Shown here: one piece after another, positions 16,531 to 24,879 of the stretch | How the letters are laid out: each line of letters opens with the position of its first letter | Position numbering within the stretch: position 1 is the first letter of the stretch | DNA from: Paenibacillus hamazuiensis | GTDB taxonomy: Bacteria > Bacillota > Bacilli > Paenibacillales > NBRC-103111 | Direction of reading: 5' to 3' | Assembly: GCF_023276405.1 (NCBI RefSeq) | Contig: NZ_JALRMO010000001.1 | Span: 5,270,001 to 5,334,000 of the forward strand | Length of the DNA stretch: 64,000 bases | The notes under the pieces: generated by a model | Databases searched by the model: none | Told to the model about the DNA's origin: nothing | Seen by the model: only the letters and a program-made list of their open reading frames with translations | Program-made: the position numbers and the translations under genes

Positions 16531-18615
16531 TTATACGGAGCAGCTGACGCACTCCTCAACGGACAAGCGGTTCGTCCGGGTGTAATACAGCGACTTCAAG
16601 CCTTTTTTCGCCGCGTAAATGTAATAGCGGGCGAGCTCCCTCGTCGTGACGTCGCTGTTGACGTGAAGCACGGTCGATATTCCCTGATCGACGTGTGCCT
16701 GGATTTCCGCGATCAGATCCAACACTTTGAACTGATTCATTTGGTAAGCCGATTTATAGAAAAAGTAATTATCAGGGCTCAAATACGGCATCGGATAGTA
16801 AGTCGTCGAATTGGCGTAAGTCCGCGTTTCGATCGTCTCCACTACCGGCATGACGCTGGACGTCGCGTTCTGGATGTAGGAAATGCTTTGCGTCGGAGCA
16901 ATCGCCATCCGGTAGGCGTGGTACAGCCCGTGAGCCCGCACCGCTTCCTTCAGCTTCCTCCAATCTTCCGGAGACGGGACATGAATGCCCTCGAACAGCT
17001 GCTTTACCTTGTCCGTTACCGGGCGGAAGTCGGTTTCCGTATACCGGTCGAAATAGACTCCGCTCGCATAGTCCGACCGCTCGAAGCCGTCAAACGTGAT
17101 GCCGGTTGTTTTGGCGATGTCCATGCTTTTTTCCAGCGAGTGGAAGTTCATCGTCATGAAAAAAGTGCGGGCGAAATCTTTCGCTTCTTCGCTTTCGTAC
17201 GCGATTTGGTTTTTCGCCAAATAGCCGTGCAAATTCATCGCGCCGAGTCCGACCGAATGCAGCTCGCGGTTCGCTTTCGCTACGCCCGGCGCATTGGCGA
17301 CACTCGTCATGTCGCTGACCGCCGTTAAGGCGATCATCCCTTCGTGCACCGATTCCTTGATCTTTTTCCGTTCCATCACATTGACGATGTTAAGGGACGC
17401 AAGATTGCAGCTTATATCTCTGCGGATCAGATCGGCCACGCCGTAATCGCCGATTTCCGACGTTTCCTGCAGCTGGAAAATTTCCGTGCACAGGTTCGAC
17501 ATCTTGATCGAACCGAGATTTTTCAATGCATGCACGCGGTTGGCGTTGCTTTTGTTCATGATGTACGGGTAGCCGGATTCGAGCTGGATCGTGGCGATCT
17601 TGACCAGCATATCCCGCGCGCTCATGACCGCTTTCTTGCGCACGCGGTCGTCGGCGAGCAGGGTGTCGTACATCTCGTCCATGTCCATATCGTCCAAATG
17701 CACGCCGTAAGCCTGACGGACCGTATACGGAGCGAACACGTGAAGCGGCTTGTTTTCCTCGGCAAGCTTGTAAAACTTATCCGGCACGATGAGTCCGATC
17801 GACAGCGTCTTCAGGCGCGTTTTCTCGTCGGCGTTAATTTTCTTGCTGTCGAGAAACTCCATGACATCCCAGCCGAAAATGTTGTAATACGCCGCTCCGG
17901 AACCTCTGCGCTGCCCCATCTGATCCGCGTAGGAAAACGCGTCCTCCATCAGCTTCAGCACCGGCATAATGCCTTTCGCCGCGCCTTCCACGCCTTTGAT
18001 CGGCTCTCCCCGGCCGCGCAGCTTCGACAGATTGACGGCGACGCCGCCCCCGATTTTCGAAAGCTGCATGCAGACGCCAAGGATGAAGTTGATCGAATTC
18101 AGCGAATCGTCCATTTCGAGCAGGAAGCAGGACACCATCTCGCCGCGCCGGCTTTTGCCCGCATTCAGAAACGTCGGCGTGGCCGGCTGCAGCCGCTGCT
18201 CCATCATCGCCGAAGCGAGCGCCCTCGCCGCGCTCATATCGCCGCGGGCGAGATGCAGGGCGACGATCGCCACCCGGTCGGGATAATGCTCGAGATACAG
18301 CGAGCGGTCGTTGCTTTTCATCGCATAATCGGTATAAAATTTCGACGCCGCCATATAGGAAGGAAATTCGAAGCCGTAGCCGTGCGCGATCGCAAAAATC
18401 TCCTCCACATCGGCCTGCGAATACCGCTCGTACACATTCTCATAGTAGTCGTTGTCGATCATGTAGCGAATTTTAGACGCCGTATCGGCAAAGCGCATGC
18501 TCTTCGTATGTACTTCTTCCATGAAAGCCCGAACGGCTTCCTTATCTTTATCCAATTGGAAAAATCCGTCCGTTCCTCTTCGCATAAGCAAGTTGTTTAA
18601 TTCAATGTGCCGCAA
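16531..18615 (-). CDS. nrdE: Class Ib ribonucleotide reductase, alpha (catalytic) subunit
   Basis: The 694-residue protein reduces ribonucleoside diphosphates to deoxy forms. Family features include the short N-terminal region lacking the ATP-cone of class Ia, FLNAGKSRRGEMVSCFLLE and KIGGGVAVNLSKLRG, and a C-terminal CVSC pair (EECVSCSV) that accepts electrons from NrdH/thioredoxin. The TTG start at 18615 lies inside the end of nrdI and has GAGAGGTGA upstream, so translation is probably coupled. Confidence 0.95.
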   Translation of the reverse strand: MRHIELNNLLMRRGTDGFFQLDKDKEAVRAFMEEVHTKSMRFADTASKIRYMIDNDYYENVYERYSQADVEEIFAIAHGYGFEFPSYMAASKFYTDYAMKSNDRSLYLEHYPDRVAIVALHLARGDMSAARALASAMMEQRLQPATPTFLNAGKSRRGEMVSCFLLEMDDSLNSINFILGVCMQLSKIGGGVAVNLSKLRGRGEPIKGVEGAAKGIMPVLKLMEDAFSYADQMGQRRGSGAAYYNIFGWDVMEFLDSKKINADEKTRLKTLSIGLIVPDKFYKLAEENKPLHVFAPYTVRQAYGVHLDDMDMDEMYDTLLADDRVRKKAVMSARDMLVKIATIQLESGYPYIMNKSNANRVHALKNLGSIKMSNLCTEIFQLQETSEIGDYGVADLIRRDISCNLASLNIVNVMERKKIKESVHEGMIALTAVSDMTSVANAPGVAKANRELHSVGLGAMNLHGYLAKNQIAYESEEAKDFARTFFMTMNFHSLEKSMDIAKTTGITFDGFERSDYASGVYFDRYTETDFRPVTDKVKQLFEGIHVPSPEDWRKLKEAVRAHGLYHAYRMAIAPTQSISYIQNATSSVMPVVETIETRTYANSTTYYPMPYLSPDNYFFYKSAYQMNQFKVLDLIAEIQAHVDQGISTVLHVNSDVTTRELARYYIYAAKKGLKSLYYTRTNRLSVEECVSCSV

Positions 18616-18961
18616 CGAGGCTCACCTCTCTCTTAAATTTTTCCACATCGCCGCTTGTTCCGGACAGCTCGAATTTGCTCAGCACCGGCACTCCGTACTC
18701 GCGGGCGATCCGGTCCGCGCTCCGCGCAAAGCCTTCGCCCCAGTTGCGGTTGCCGCTGGCCGATACGCCGACGAGACGGCGATGGTTTCTTTTCAGAAAA
18801 GCGGCCACCTTATCCGGCACCTGACCGAACCCGGTCGTATATGTAACGAGCACGAACGGCTCGTCCACCGTCAATTGCTCTTCGATTTGTACCGCGGGCA
18901 TATCCAGCTTGCCGACAAACCGCCGGACATTTCCCGTCTTGGAATCATAAACAATGAGCAA
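18602..18961 (-). CDS. nrdI: NrdI flavodoxin-like protein
   Basis: The 119-residue flavoprotein supplies oxidant for assembling the manganese-tyrosyl cofactor of NrdF. MLIVYDSKTGNVRRFV is the FMN phosphate loop, and VTYTTGFGQVP and GVSASGNRNWG are the other flavin loops typical of NrdI. It is the first gene of the operon, directly downstream of a cobalamin riboswitch, and overlaps nrdE by 14 bases. Confidence 0.95.
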   Translation of the reverse strand: MLIVYDSKTGNVRRFVGKLDMPAVQIEEQLTVDEPFVLVTYTTGFGQVPDKVAAFLKRNHRRLVGVSASGNRNWGEGFARSADRIAREYGVPVLSKFELSGTSGDVEKFKREVSLVAAH

Positions 18962-19005
18962 ATCTCTCGTCTCCTTCCGGCATTCGCGAAGAATTCACCC
19001 GAATG

Positions 19006-19041
19006 AAAAAGCGCATCCGGCAAAGAAGGGCCGAATGCGCC
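19006..19041 (-). terminator. Expression-platform terminator before nrdI
   Basis: On the minus strand GCGCATTCGG pairs with CCGGATGCGC, followed by TTTTTC. It lies between the B12 riboswitch aptamer and nrdI, as expected for a transcription-termination switch. Confidence 0.85.
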
Positions 19042-19114
19042 AGTACGTGCACGCAACAAATGCGCACTTGCGTCTTGGACGAAGCGAACACCTTCCTGTT
19101 CTCCGCAGGGTGTG

Positions 19115-19312
19115 TATCTATGAACAGGCAGGTCTCCTGGCTCGAGGTTCAACGTACGTAAGGTCCGCCTTCCCGGCTTGTCCGACAAGACAATGCCAGT
19201 GGCTGCCCGGACCGATACTCCTCTCTTACAGTGGCGGGACCGCGCCGGCTTCTCACCGGCTTCCCTTTTAAGCGATTCGTCGTTTAACGGTCGAATCGCA
19301 CCTATTCAAAAC
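19115..19312 (-). promoter_or_regulatory. Cobalamin (AdoCbl) riboswitch controlling nrdIEF
   Basis: Minus-strand conserved elements occur in order: AAAGGGAAGCCGGTGAGAAG, CCCGCCACTGTAAG, a variable arm, and the B12 box AGCCAGGAGACCTGCC near 19126-19141. A TTGACA-type promoter lies just upstream and a terminator hairpin lies downstream. Cobalamin binding should favour termination, shutting off the B12-independent reductase when B12 is available. This implies a B12-dependent class II enzyme (NrdJ) elsewhere in the genome, which is inference. Confidence 0.95.
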
Positions 19313-19333
19313 CATATGTAGTTAGTGAATTTA

Positions 19334-19362
19334 AATTTATATCAATATATTGTATTTGTCAA
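19334..19362 (-). promoter_or_regulatory. Promoter of the riboswitch-nrdIEF transcript
   Basis: The minus strand has TTGACA (19362-19357), 17 bases, TAAATT (19339-19334), immediately before the riboswitch. Confidence 0.65.
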
Positions 19363-19423
19363 TCTATTTCGGAGCATTGGTAGAAAAAGATTCCTCCCAT
19401 TATCTTCACACTAAAGGCAATCT

Positions 19424-19451
19424 GTGTTACATTGAAAACGATTCGTAACAC
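19424..19451 (+). promoter_or_regulatory. 28-bp dyad, candidate metal-repressor operator
   Basis: GTGTTAC (19424-19430), 14 bases, GTAACAC (19445-19451). It sits 26 bases before the start of the nickel/cobalt permease gene. The overall span of 28 bp equals that of NikR operators, although the half-site sequence differs, so the regulator is unknown. Confidence 0.45.
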
Positions 19452-19477
19452 GAAGTTTCGGGAGAAGGTGGATCTTT

Positions 19478-20512
19478 TTGCGAAAAAATCGGCATAATGC
19501 CGCAAAACAAGGCTCCTGGCTCGGCTACGCCGGAGTCGTCGCACTGCTGCACGTGGCGGGCATCGCCTTTTTGTTCGTCGCTGCGCGGCAGCATCCGGGA
19601 CTGTGGGGAATGGGGCTGCTCGCCTATACTCTGGGACTGCGCCACGCGTTTGACGTCGATCATATCGCAGCTATCGACAATACGGTCCGCAAGCTCGTCG
19701 AGCAAAAGAAAAACGCCCTCGGAGTCGGCTTTTATTTTTCTCTCGGTCATTCTAGCGTAGTGTTTCTGATGGCGATCGCCACGGCGCTCTCCGTCCACTG
19801 GGTGCAGGAGGAAATGCCGGAAATGCAGGAAATCGGCGGCATGATCGGCGCTTCGGTATCCGGCGCTTTCCTTGTGATCATCGGCATCATCAACCTGGTC
19901 ATTTTAATCAATCTGTTCCGGCTGTTTCGCCAGTACCGCAAAGGAAGCAGCGGGCCCGACGAGTTCGAGCAGCTGCTGCAGTCGCGCGGATTTTTCTCCC
20001 GCCTGCTGAGCCCGCTGTACCGGTTCGTGAGCCGGAGCTGGCACGTGTATCCGCTCGGTTTTTTATTCGGCCTCGGCTTCGATACGGCAAGCGAAATCGC
20101 GCTGCTGGCGATATCGGCCGGAGCGGCCCAGGATCAGCTGCCCGTGCTCGGCATATTGTCGTTTCCGCTGCTGTTTGCTGCGGGGATGAGCCTGATGGAC
20201 ACCGCCGACGGCATTTTCATGAACAGGGCTTACCGCTGGGCTTTCAATACTCCTATGCGAAAGTTATACTATAATTTGTCGGTCACCGCGCTGGCCGTCG
20301 TAGCCGCTCTCTTGATCGGCACGATCGAGCTGGTTCAAGTCGTTTCCGAGAAGCTCGGCCTGTCCGGCGGCATCTGGGACCAGGTCCAAAACATCGACTT
20401 CGGCACGCTCGGCTATATGCTGGTCGCATTGTTCGTGCTGGCGTGGGCCGTCTCCGTCGCCATATGGAAATGGTTCCGGCTGGAGGAACGCTGGAGTTCT
20501 CTTGACGCTTAA
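19478..20512 (+). CDS. HoxN/HupN/NixA-family nickel/cobalt permease
   Basis: The 344-residue membrane protein has about eight helices. It carries the family hallmark LGLRHAFDVDHIAAIDN in helix II, the LGHSSVVF motif and LGFDTASEIALL, which line the metal pathway of secondary Ni2+/Co2+ importers. The TTG start has GAGAAGGTGG upstream. It is divergent from the B12-riboswitch-controlled nrd operon and is followed after 17 bases by a HupE-like gene, so the two are probably one metal-uptake operon. Whether nickel or cobalt is preferred cannot be told from sequence. Confidence 0.93.
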   Translation: MRKNRHNAAKQGSWLGYAGVVALLHVAGIAFLFVAARQHPGLWGMGLLAYTLGLRHAFDVDHIAAIDNTVRKLVEQKKNALGVGFYFSLGHSSVVFLMAIATALSVHWVQEEMPEMQEIGGMIGASVSGAFLVIIGIINLVILINLFRLFRQYRKGSSGPDEFEQLLQSRGFFSRLLSPLYRFVSRSWHVYPLGFLFGLGFDTASEIALLAISAGAAQDQLPVLGILSFPLLFAAGMSLMDTADGIFMNRAYRWAFNTPMRKLYYNLSVTALAVVAALLIGTIELVQVVSEKLGLSGGIWDQVQNIDFGTLGYMLVALFVLAWAVSVAIWKWFRLEERWSSLDA

Positions 20513-20529
20513 AGGAGCATAACGATAAC

Positions 20530-21624
20530 ATGCTGACCCGTCTGTTCCGTCTGCTTCGCGCAGGCATATGGCTCTTGGCGGCGCTGCCCCTCGGATGGGG
20601 ATGGCTGCCTGCCGCCGAGGCGCACCCGCTTAATAACGGCTACTCGCAAATCTCGATCGAAGGAAAGACCGTTCAATACGAGCTGACGATTCCTGAGCCC
20701 AGCCTGCTCGCGTACGATACGAACAAAGACAACAAGCTGGAGCCCGCCGAGCTGGATGCCCAGCGCGCGGCGCTCGAAGCTTATATTCGCGCGCATCTGG
20801 AGCTGGAAACGCCGTCCGGCCCGCTTCCGCTTGCCCTGAATTCCATAGAAACCACCGAAAAGACGGGGATTCCCGCCGTTTCGTTCCGCCTCAGCTTCGC
20901 CGGACAATCCGCCGTCACCGGCCTCACCATACGTTACAGCCTGCTGTTTGACGATGCCGATCCGCTGCATCTGAATTTCGCCGTCATTACGCGGGGCAAC
21001 GATATGGACCAAACCGTCTTCGATACGATGAACCGCATATATCACTACGAGCCGATGGTCAGGACAAACATGCTGGGCTCCGCCTGGACCTTTTTTGTTC
21101 AGGGCCTCAAACATATTTTGGGAGGCTACGACCATCTGCTGTTCCTGCTCTCGCTCGTCCTCGTTGCCCAAAAGCTGAAGGAGATCGTCAAGATCGTCAC
21201 CGCCTTCACGATCGCACACAGCATCACGCTGTTTCTCGCCGCAACAGGCCACATTGCCGCCGATTCCCGCTGGATCGAGTCAGGTATCGCACTCACCATC
21301 GCCTACGTCGCCGTAGAAAATATGACGGCCCGCTCCTTCCGCCTGCGCTGGCCCGTCACCTTCCTGTTCGGGCTCATTCACGGCATGGGCTTCGCCGGAG
21401 CGATCGGCGAAATCGGTCTGCCGGAGCAGTACATGATCAGCTCACTGCTCTCGTTCAATATCGGCGTCGAAACCGGCCAGCTCGCCCTGGTCGCGCTCGC
21501 CCTGCCTTTGCTGCTGAGGCTGCAGCGGTCCCCGCGCTACCGCACCGGCGTTGTCGGCGCCTCCGCCCTGGTCCTTCTGGTCGCGCTGTATTGGTTCCTT
21601 CAGCGTATCGGTTTGCTGCCGTGA
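20530..21624 (+). CDS. HupE/UreJ-family membrane protein with N-terminal extracellular domain and EF-hand-like loop
   Basis: The 364-residue protein has a signal peptide (about 1-32, ending AEA-HPLNN) and an outside domain (to about 180) with an EF-hand-like loop (DTNKDNKLEPAE). Six or so helices follow, with GLKHILGGYDHLLFLLSLV, FTIAHSITLFLA and GLIHGMGFAGAI. His-Asp motifs in these helices are typical of HupE/UreJ nickel/cobalt-related permeases. It lies in an operon with the NixA-like permease. A role in metal uptake or delivery is inferred. A ribosome site AAAGGAG precedes the ATG by 12 bases. Confidence 0.88.
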   Translation: MLTRLFRLLRAGIWLLAALPLGWGWLPAAEAHPLNNGYSQISIEGKTVQYELTIPEPSLLAYDTNKDNKLEPAELDAQRAALEAYIRAHLELETPSGPLPLALNSIETTEKTGIPAVSFRLSFAGQSAVTGLTIRYSLLFDDADPLHLNFAVITRGNDMDQTVFDTMNRIYHYEPMVRTNMLGSAWTFFVQGLKHILGGYDHLLFLLSLVLVAQKLKEIVKIVTAFTIAHSITLFLAATGHIAADSRWIESGIALTIAYVAVENMTARSFRLRWPVTFLFGLIHGMGFAGAIGEIGLPEQYMISSLLSFNIGVETGQLALVALALPLLLRLQRSPRYRTGVVGASALVLLVALYWFLQRIGLLP

Positions 21625-21706
21625 GTTTCTCACGGGACTCTGCTCCGTTTTCGAACTCCCGAACAGTTTGGTAAACTATGGTTATTAAGATTCGGGAAAG
21701 GGCGAG

Positions 21707-22654
21707 ATGGCCGTACTGAATGAGCGATACAGCCGCTTTTTCGGACTTGAGGAACCGGAGGTCGAGCAGCTGCTGGAATATTACGTCATCGGCACGGAAA
21801 TGGCTGAAGTGAAAAAGTGGTACAACGGTTACATTTTTGGCGAAACCGTCATTTATAATCCTTGGTCGTCTTGAATTATGCAAGCAACCCGAAGGACGGA
21901 TTCCGTCCATATTGGGTCAATACGAGCAGCAATGATCTGGTGCGGCTCATGCTTATGCGCAGCGGCGGTGAAGTGAAGCAGGAGCTCGAAGATTTGATCC
22001 GTGGAGAAGGAATCCGCAAAGAAATCACCGATCATACCGCCTTCAGGAAATCGAGAGCAGCTCGGCTGCCCTCTGGAGCTTCCTGCTGTTTTGCGGATAC
22101 CTCAAACCGGTGGCGAAAGAGCAGGACAAGCAGTTGATCTGCGAGCTGAAAATCCCCAACCGGGAAGTCGAATATTTGTACGAGGACATAATCAGGAGTT
22201 GGTTCAACACGAGCATCCAGAGCAGGCATCACCGCATGATGCTGGAGGCGCTGACAAGCGGGAATACGGAGACCTTTGCCGACATTTTCAGCGATTTTGT
22301 GGAGAAGACGTTCAGCATGTTCGATACGGGAGAAGGTGAGCCGGAAAAGGTTTACCACGCGTTCGTCCCCGGCCTTCTGGTTAGCCAGCAGGATACCTAC
22401 GAGGTAAAATCAAACCGGGAGACCGGTTACGGACGGTACGATGTCATGCTTATTCCAAAAACCCCGGCGAAGGAGTCATCCTTGAGTTCAAAAAAGTACG
22501 CAAAGGCGAAACGCTGGAGCAGGCGGCCGATGCCGCTCTGCGGCAAATTGAAGCTAAACGGTACGCAAACGATCTGATCGAGCGCGGAGTAAGCGACATC
22601 GCGAATCTCGGCATCGCCTTCGCCGGCAAGGAAGTCCGGATACACTCCCGGTAG
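21707..22654 (+). pseudogene. AAA-ATPase-like/DUF1703 (PD-(D/E)XK) protein, decayed 3' part
   Basis: Fragments in three frames join into one recognisable C-terminal region: EVKKWYNGYIFG, VIYNPWS / LNYASN...YWVNTSSNDLVRLML, / ALWSFLLFCGYLK...PNREVEYLYEDIIRSWF, FVPGLLVS, GYGRYDVMLIP / GVILEFKKVRKGETLEQAA to a stop at 22652. Frame changes lie near 21869, 22042 and 22456. The N-terminal ATPase half is absent. Intact members are common in Firmicutes and Bacteroidetes as an AAA domain plus a DUF1703 nuclease-like domain of unknown role. Confidence 0.85.
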
Positions 22655-22903
22655 TCCCTTCTTGCCTGCTTCACCAAATACGGGATAAAACGTTGACGTC
22701 ATGCCGTCATTTGTTAGGAACTTGACTGTTCGATGAATCCCTTGACAAGGTGAGGGGTGTTCCCGGAGGAGTTTACGTCCTGCCTTTGAAATCGTATGAA
22801 ATCCGCTAGTTTCAATCAAATCATACGATTTCAAGAGCAGGCCGAAGGGAATACCCCCACGAAAGACAAATGGATTCAGCGTCTCATCATCGAGTTCCTC
22901 CCC
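22655..22903. other. Spacer with a 14-bp perfect inverted repeat
   Basis: TTGAAATCGTATGA (22786-22799) is repeated inverted at 22821-22834 with a 21-base gap. No gene is supported. It could be an element end or a terminator without a T-run. Confidence 0.5.
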
Positions 22904-22934
22904 AAAAAAAACGGCACGCCCCTTGGCATGCCGT
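22904..22934 (-). terminator. Terminator of the sugar ABC transporter operon
   Basis: The minus strand reads ACGGCATGCC AAGG GGCGTGCCGT and then seven or more T. Confidence 0.9.
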
Positions 22935-22941
22935 CGTCGTT

Positions 22942-23823
22942 TTATCCCTTCACCGCCCCGATCATTACCCCTTTAACAAAATACTTCTGCACAAACGGAT
23001 ACACGCACAAAATCGGAATCGTCGAAACCATGATCGTCGCATATTTGATCGTCTCGCCGATTTGGAAGCGTTCCGCGGCCGCGGCGCCTGTGGACATGCT
23101 GTCCGTCGAATTCGCCAGCAAAATCTCGCGCAGGATGATCTGCAGCGGGAACAGCTCACGGTCCTTCAGGAAGATCGAAGCCCAGAACCAGCCGTTCCAC
23201 TTTTCCACCGCATAGTACAGAATCATGACGGCGATCACCGGCATGGAAAGAGGCATAATGATTCTGAACAAGATCGTAAAGTGGTTGGCTCCATCGATTT
23301 TGGCCGATTCCTCCAGGCTGTCGGGCACCGCCAAAAACGCCGTGCGCATGATGATCAGGTTGAACGTATTAATCGCAAACGGCAGGATCAGGGACCATAA
23401 GGAATTGACTAACCCTACGTTTTTGACCGTAAGGTAGACCGGAATCATGCCGCCTTGAAAAAACATCGTAAACACGATCAGAAACGTAAACAATTTGTTC
23501 CACATGACGTTTTTCCGGGATAATACGTACGCGCCGAGAGCGGTCATCAGCAGATTGATGACTACACCAAAAACGACGATAAACAGCGTATTGCGATATC
23601 CTGTCAATATACCGGGGTTGGAAAAAACGCTTTTGTACGCTTCCAGGCTAAAACCGAGCGGCTTGTAGAGAAATCCCTTATGTCTGATCAATTCTCCCGC
23701 ATCGCTGATGGAAGCGAAGGCGACATAAAGCAGCGGATACAGCGTCGCTGCAACAAGCAGGATCAGGAGAGCATGGATGATGATGTCAAACAGTTTATCG
23801 ATCGCGCCGGACTCTCGATTCAT
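22942..23823 (-). CDS. Carbohydrate ABC transporter permease (LplC/YtcP-like)
   Basis: The 293-residue inner-membrane permease has six helices and the EAA loop EESAKIDGANHFTILFRIIMP, which contacts the ATPase. The N-terminus (DIIIHALLILLVAATLYPLLYVAF) and the ending KYFVKGVMIGAVKG are typical of LplC/YtcP-type permeases in Paenibacillus oligosaccharide importers. It is the third gene after the solute-binding protein and first permease. No ATPase gene is adjacent; such systems often share a common MsmX-type ATPase encoded elsewhere. Confidence 0.93.
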   Translation of the reverse strand: MNRESGAIDKLFDIIIHALLILLVAATLYPLLYVAFASISDAGELIRHKGFLYKPLGFSLEAYKSVFSNPGILTGYRNTLFIVVFGVVINLLMTALGAYVLSRKNVMWNKLFTFLIVFTMFFQGGMIPVYLTVKNVGLVNSLWSLILPFAINTFNLIIMRTAFLAVPDSLEESAKIDGANHFTILFRIIMPLSMPVIAVMILYYAVEKWNGWFWASIFLKDRELFPLQIILREILLANSTDSMSTGAAAAERFQIGETIKYATIMVSTIPILCVYPFVQKYFVKGVMIGAVKG

Positions 23824-23835
23824 GACAGTTCCTCC

Positions 23836-24798
23836 TTACCACAAGCTGTTTTCATTAACCTTGCGGCTGATGTAGTTGGCCGAGATCAGCAGGCAGAGGT
23901 TAACGATCGAGTTAAAGATACCGACCGCCGAGCTGTAGCTCCAGCTGAGCTCCAGCAAGCCTTTGCGGTAGACGAATGAGGAAATGACGTCCGCCGTATC
24001 GTAGATCGCCGGATTATAGAGCAAAATGATCTTTTCAAACCCGACGTTCAGCATGTTGCCCATCCGTAAAATGAACAGAATCGTAATCGTCGGCAGAATA
24101 CCGGGAAGCGTGATATGAATCATTTGCTTCCAGCGGCTGGCCCCGTCGATCCGGGCCGCCTCAAATTGCTCCTGATCGATGCCCATCAGCGCCGCAATAT
24201 AAATAATCGACTCCCAGCCGATTTTTTGCCAAATTTCGGAAATGATATAAATGGATCGGAATAATTCCTGCTTTTGCAGCATCGACTTGCCGTCATAACC
24301 GAAATAGGTGAGCAGGGTATTGATAACCCCGTCGCTATTCGTAAAGTCGACGATCATACCGCAGATGACGACCAAAGAAACGAAGTAAGGCATATACGTG
24401 ATCGTCTGCACCGCCCGCTTAAACAACTGGTGCCGAACTTCATTGATGAGAAGCGCCAATATAATAGGCATAGGAAATTCAAAACAGAGGGAATACAAGC
24501 TGATGATGACTGTGTTTTTTAAAATTCGCCAAAAGTAATAGCTCCCCATGAAAGCTTTGAAATGCTCAAGGCCGACCCACTCGCTTCCGGTAATCCCCTT
24601 CATCGGGGTGTAATCTTTGAAGGCGATAATGGCGCCGTACATCGGCGTATAATGAAATATGCCGTAATACGCAAGAACCGGAACCATCATCAGGTACAAA
24701 TATTTGTTCAGCAAAAAATCCCTGACAACCCGTTTTGCAAACGTATTTTGCCGGGATGCCGCAGCTCGGGTGGCTTCCATCGCCACAGTTTTGGCCAT
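23836..24798 (-). CDS. Carbohydrate ABC transporter permease (LplB-like)
   Basis: The protein has 320 residues with six transmembrane helices. YLMMVPVLAYYGIFHYTPMYGAIIAFKDY is split across helix I and the outer loop, and the EAA loop is EAARIDGASRWKQMIHITLPG. These are signatures of LplB-type permeases. Start MAKTVAMEATR was chosen with AAGGAGG eight bases upstream. It pairs with the downstream LplC-like permease to form the channel for an oligosaccharide delivered by the upstream lipoprotein. Confidence 0.93.
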   Translation of the reverse strand: MAKTVAMEATRAAASRQNTFAKRVVRDFLLNKYLYLMMVPVLAYYGIFHYTPMYGAIIAFKDYTPMKGITGSEWVGLEHFKAFMGSYYFWRILKNTVIISLYSLCFEFPMPIILALLINEVRHQLFKRAVQTITYMPYFVSLVVICGMIVDFTNSDGVINTLLTYFGYDGKSMLQKQELFRSIYIISEIWQKIGWESIIYIAALMGIDQEQFEAARIDGASRWKQMIHITLPGILPTITILFILRMGNMLNVGFEKIILLYNPAIYDTADVISSFVYRKGLLELSWSYSSAVGIFNSIVNLCLLISANYISRKVNENSLW

Positions 24799-24846
24799 CT
24801 GCGTCCCCTCCTTCCTCATCTTTCGCCGTCATGACGAGGTAAATGG

Positions 24847-24870
24847 GGGGGAGGAAGAGACTCCTCCCCC
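24847..24870 (-). promoter_or_regulatory. Intergenic hairpin between binding-protein and permease genes
   Basis: GGGGGAGGA / TCCTCCCCC with a six-base loop and no T-run in the minus direction. Such structures in ABC operons usually stabilise the upstream mRNA and lower permease expression. Confidence 0.6.
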
Positions 24871-24879
24871 TTTTCATCC

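Noticed and set aside
22427-22834. Minus-strand 135-codon frame beside the AAA-ATPase remnant
   Set aside because: It runs antisense to the pseudogene end and through an inverted repeat; no ribosome site and no recognised domain.
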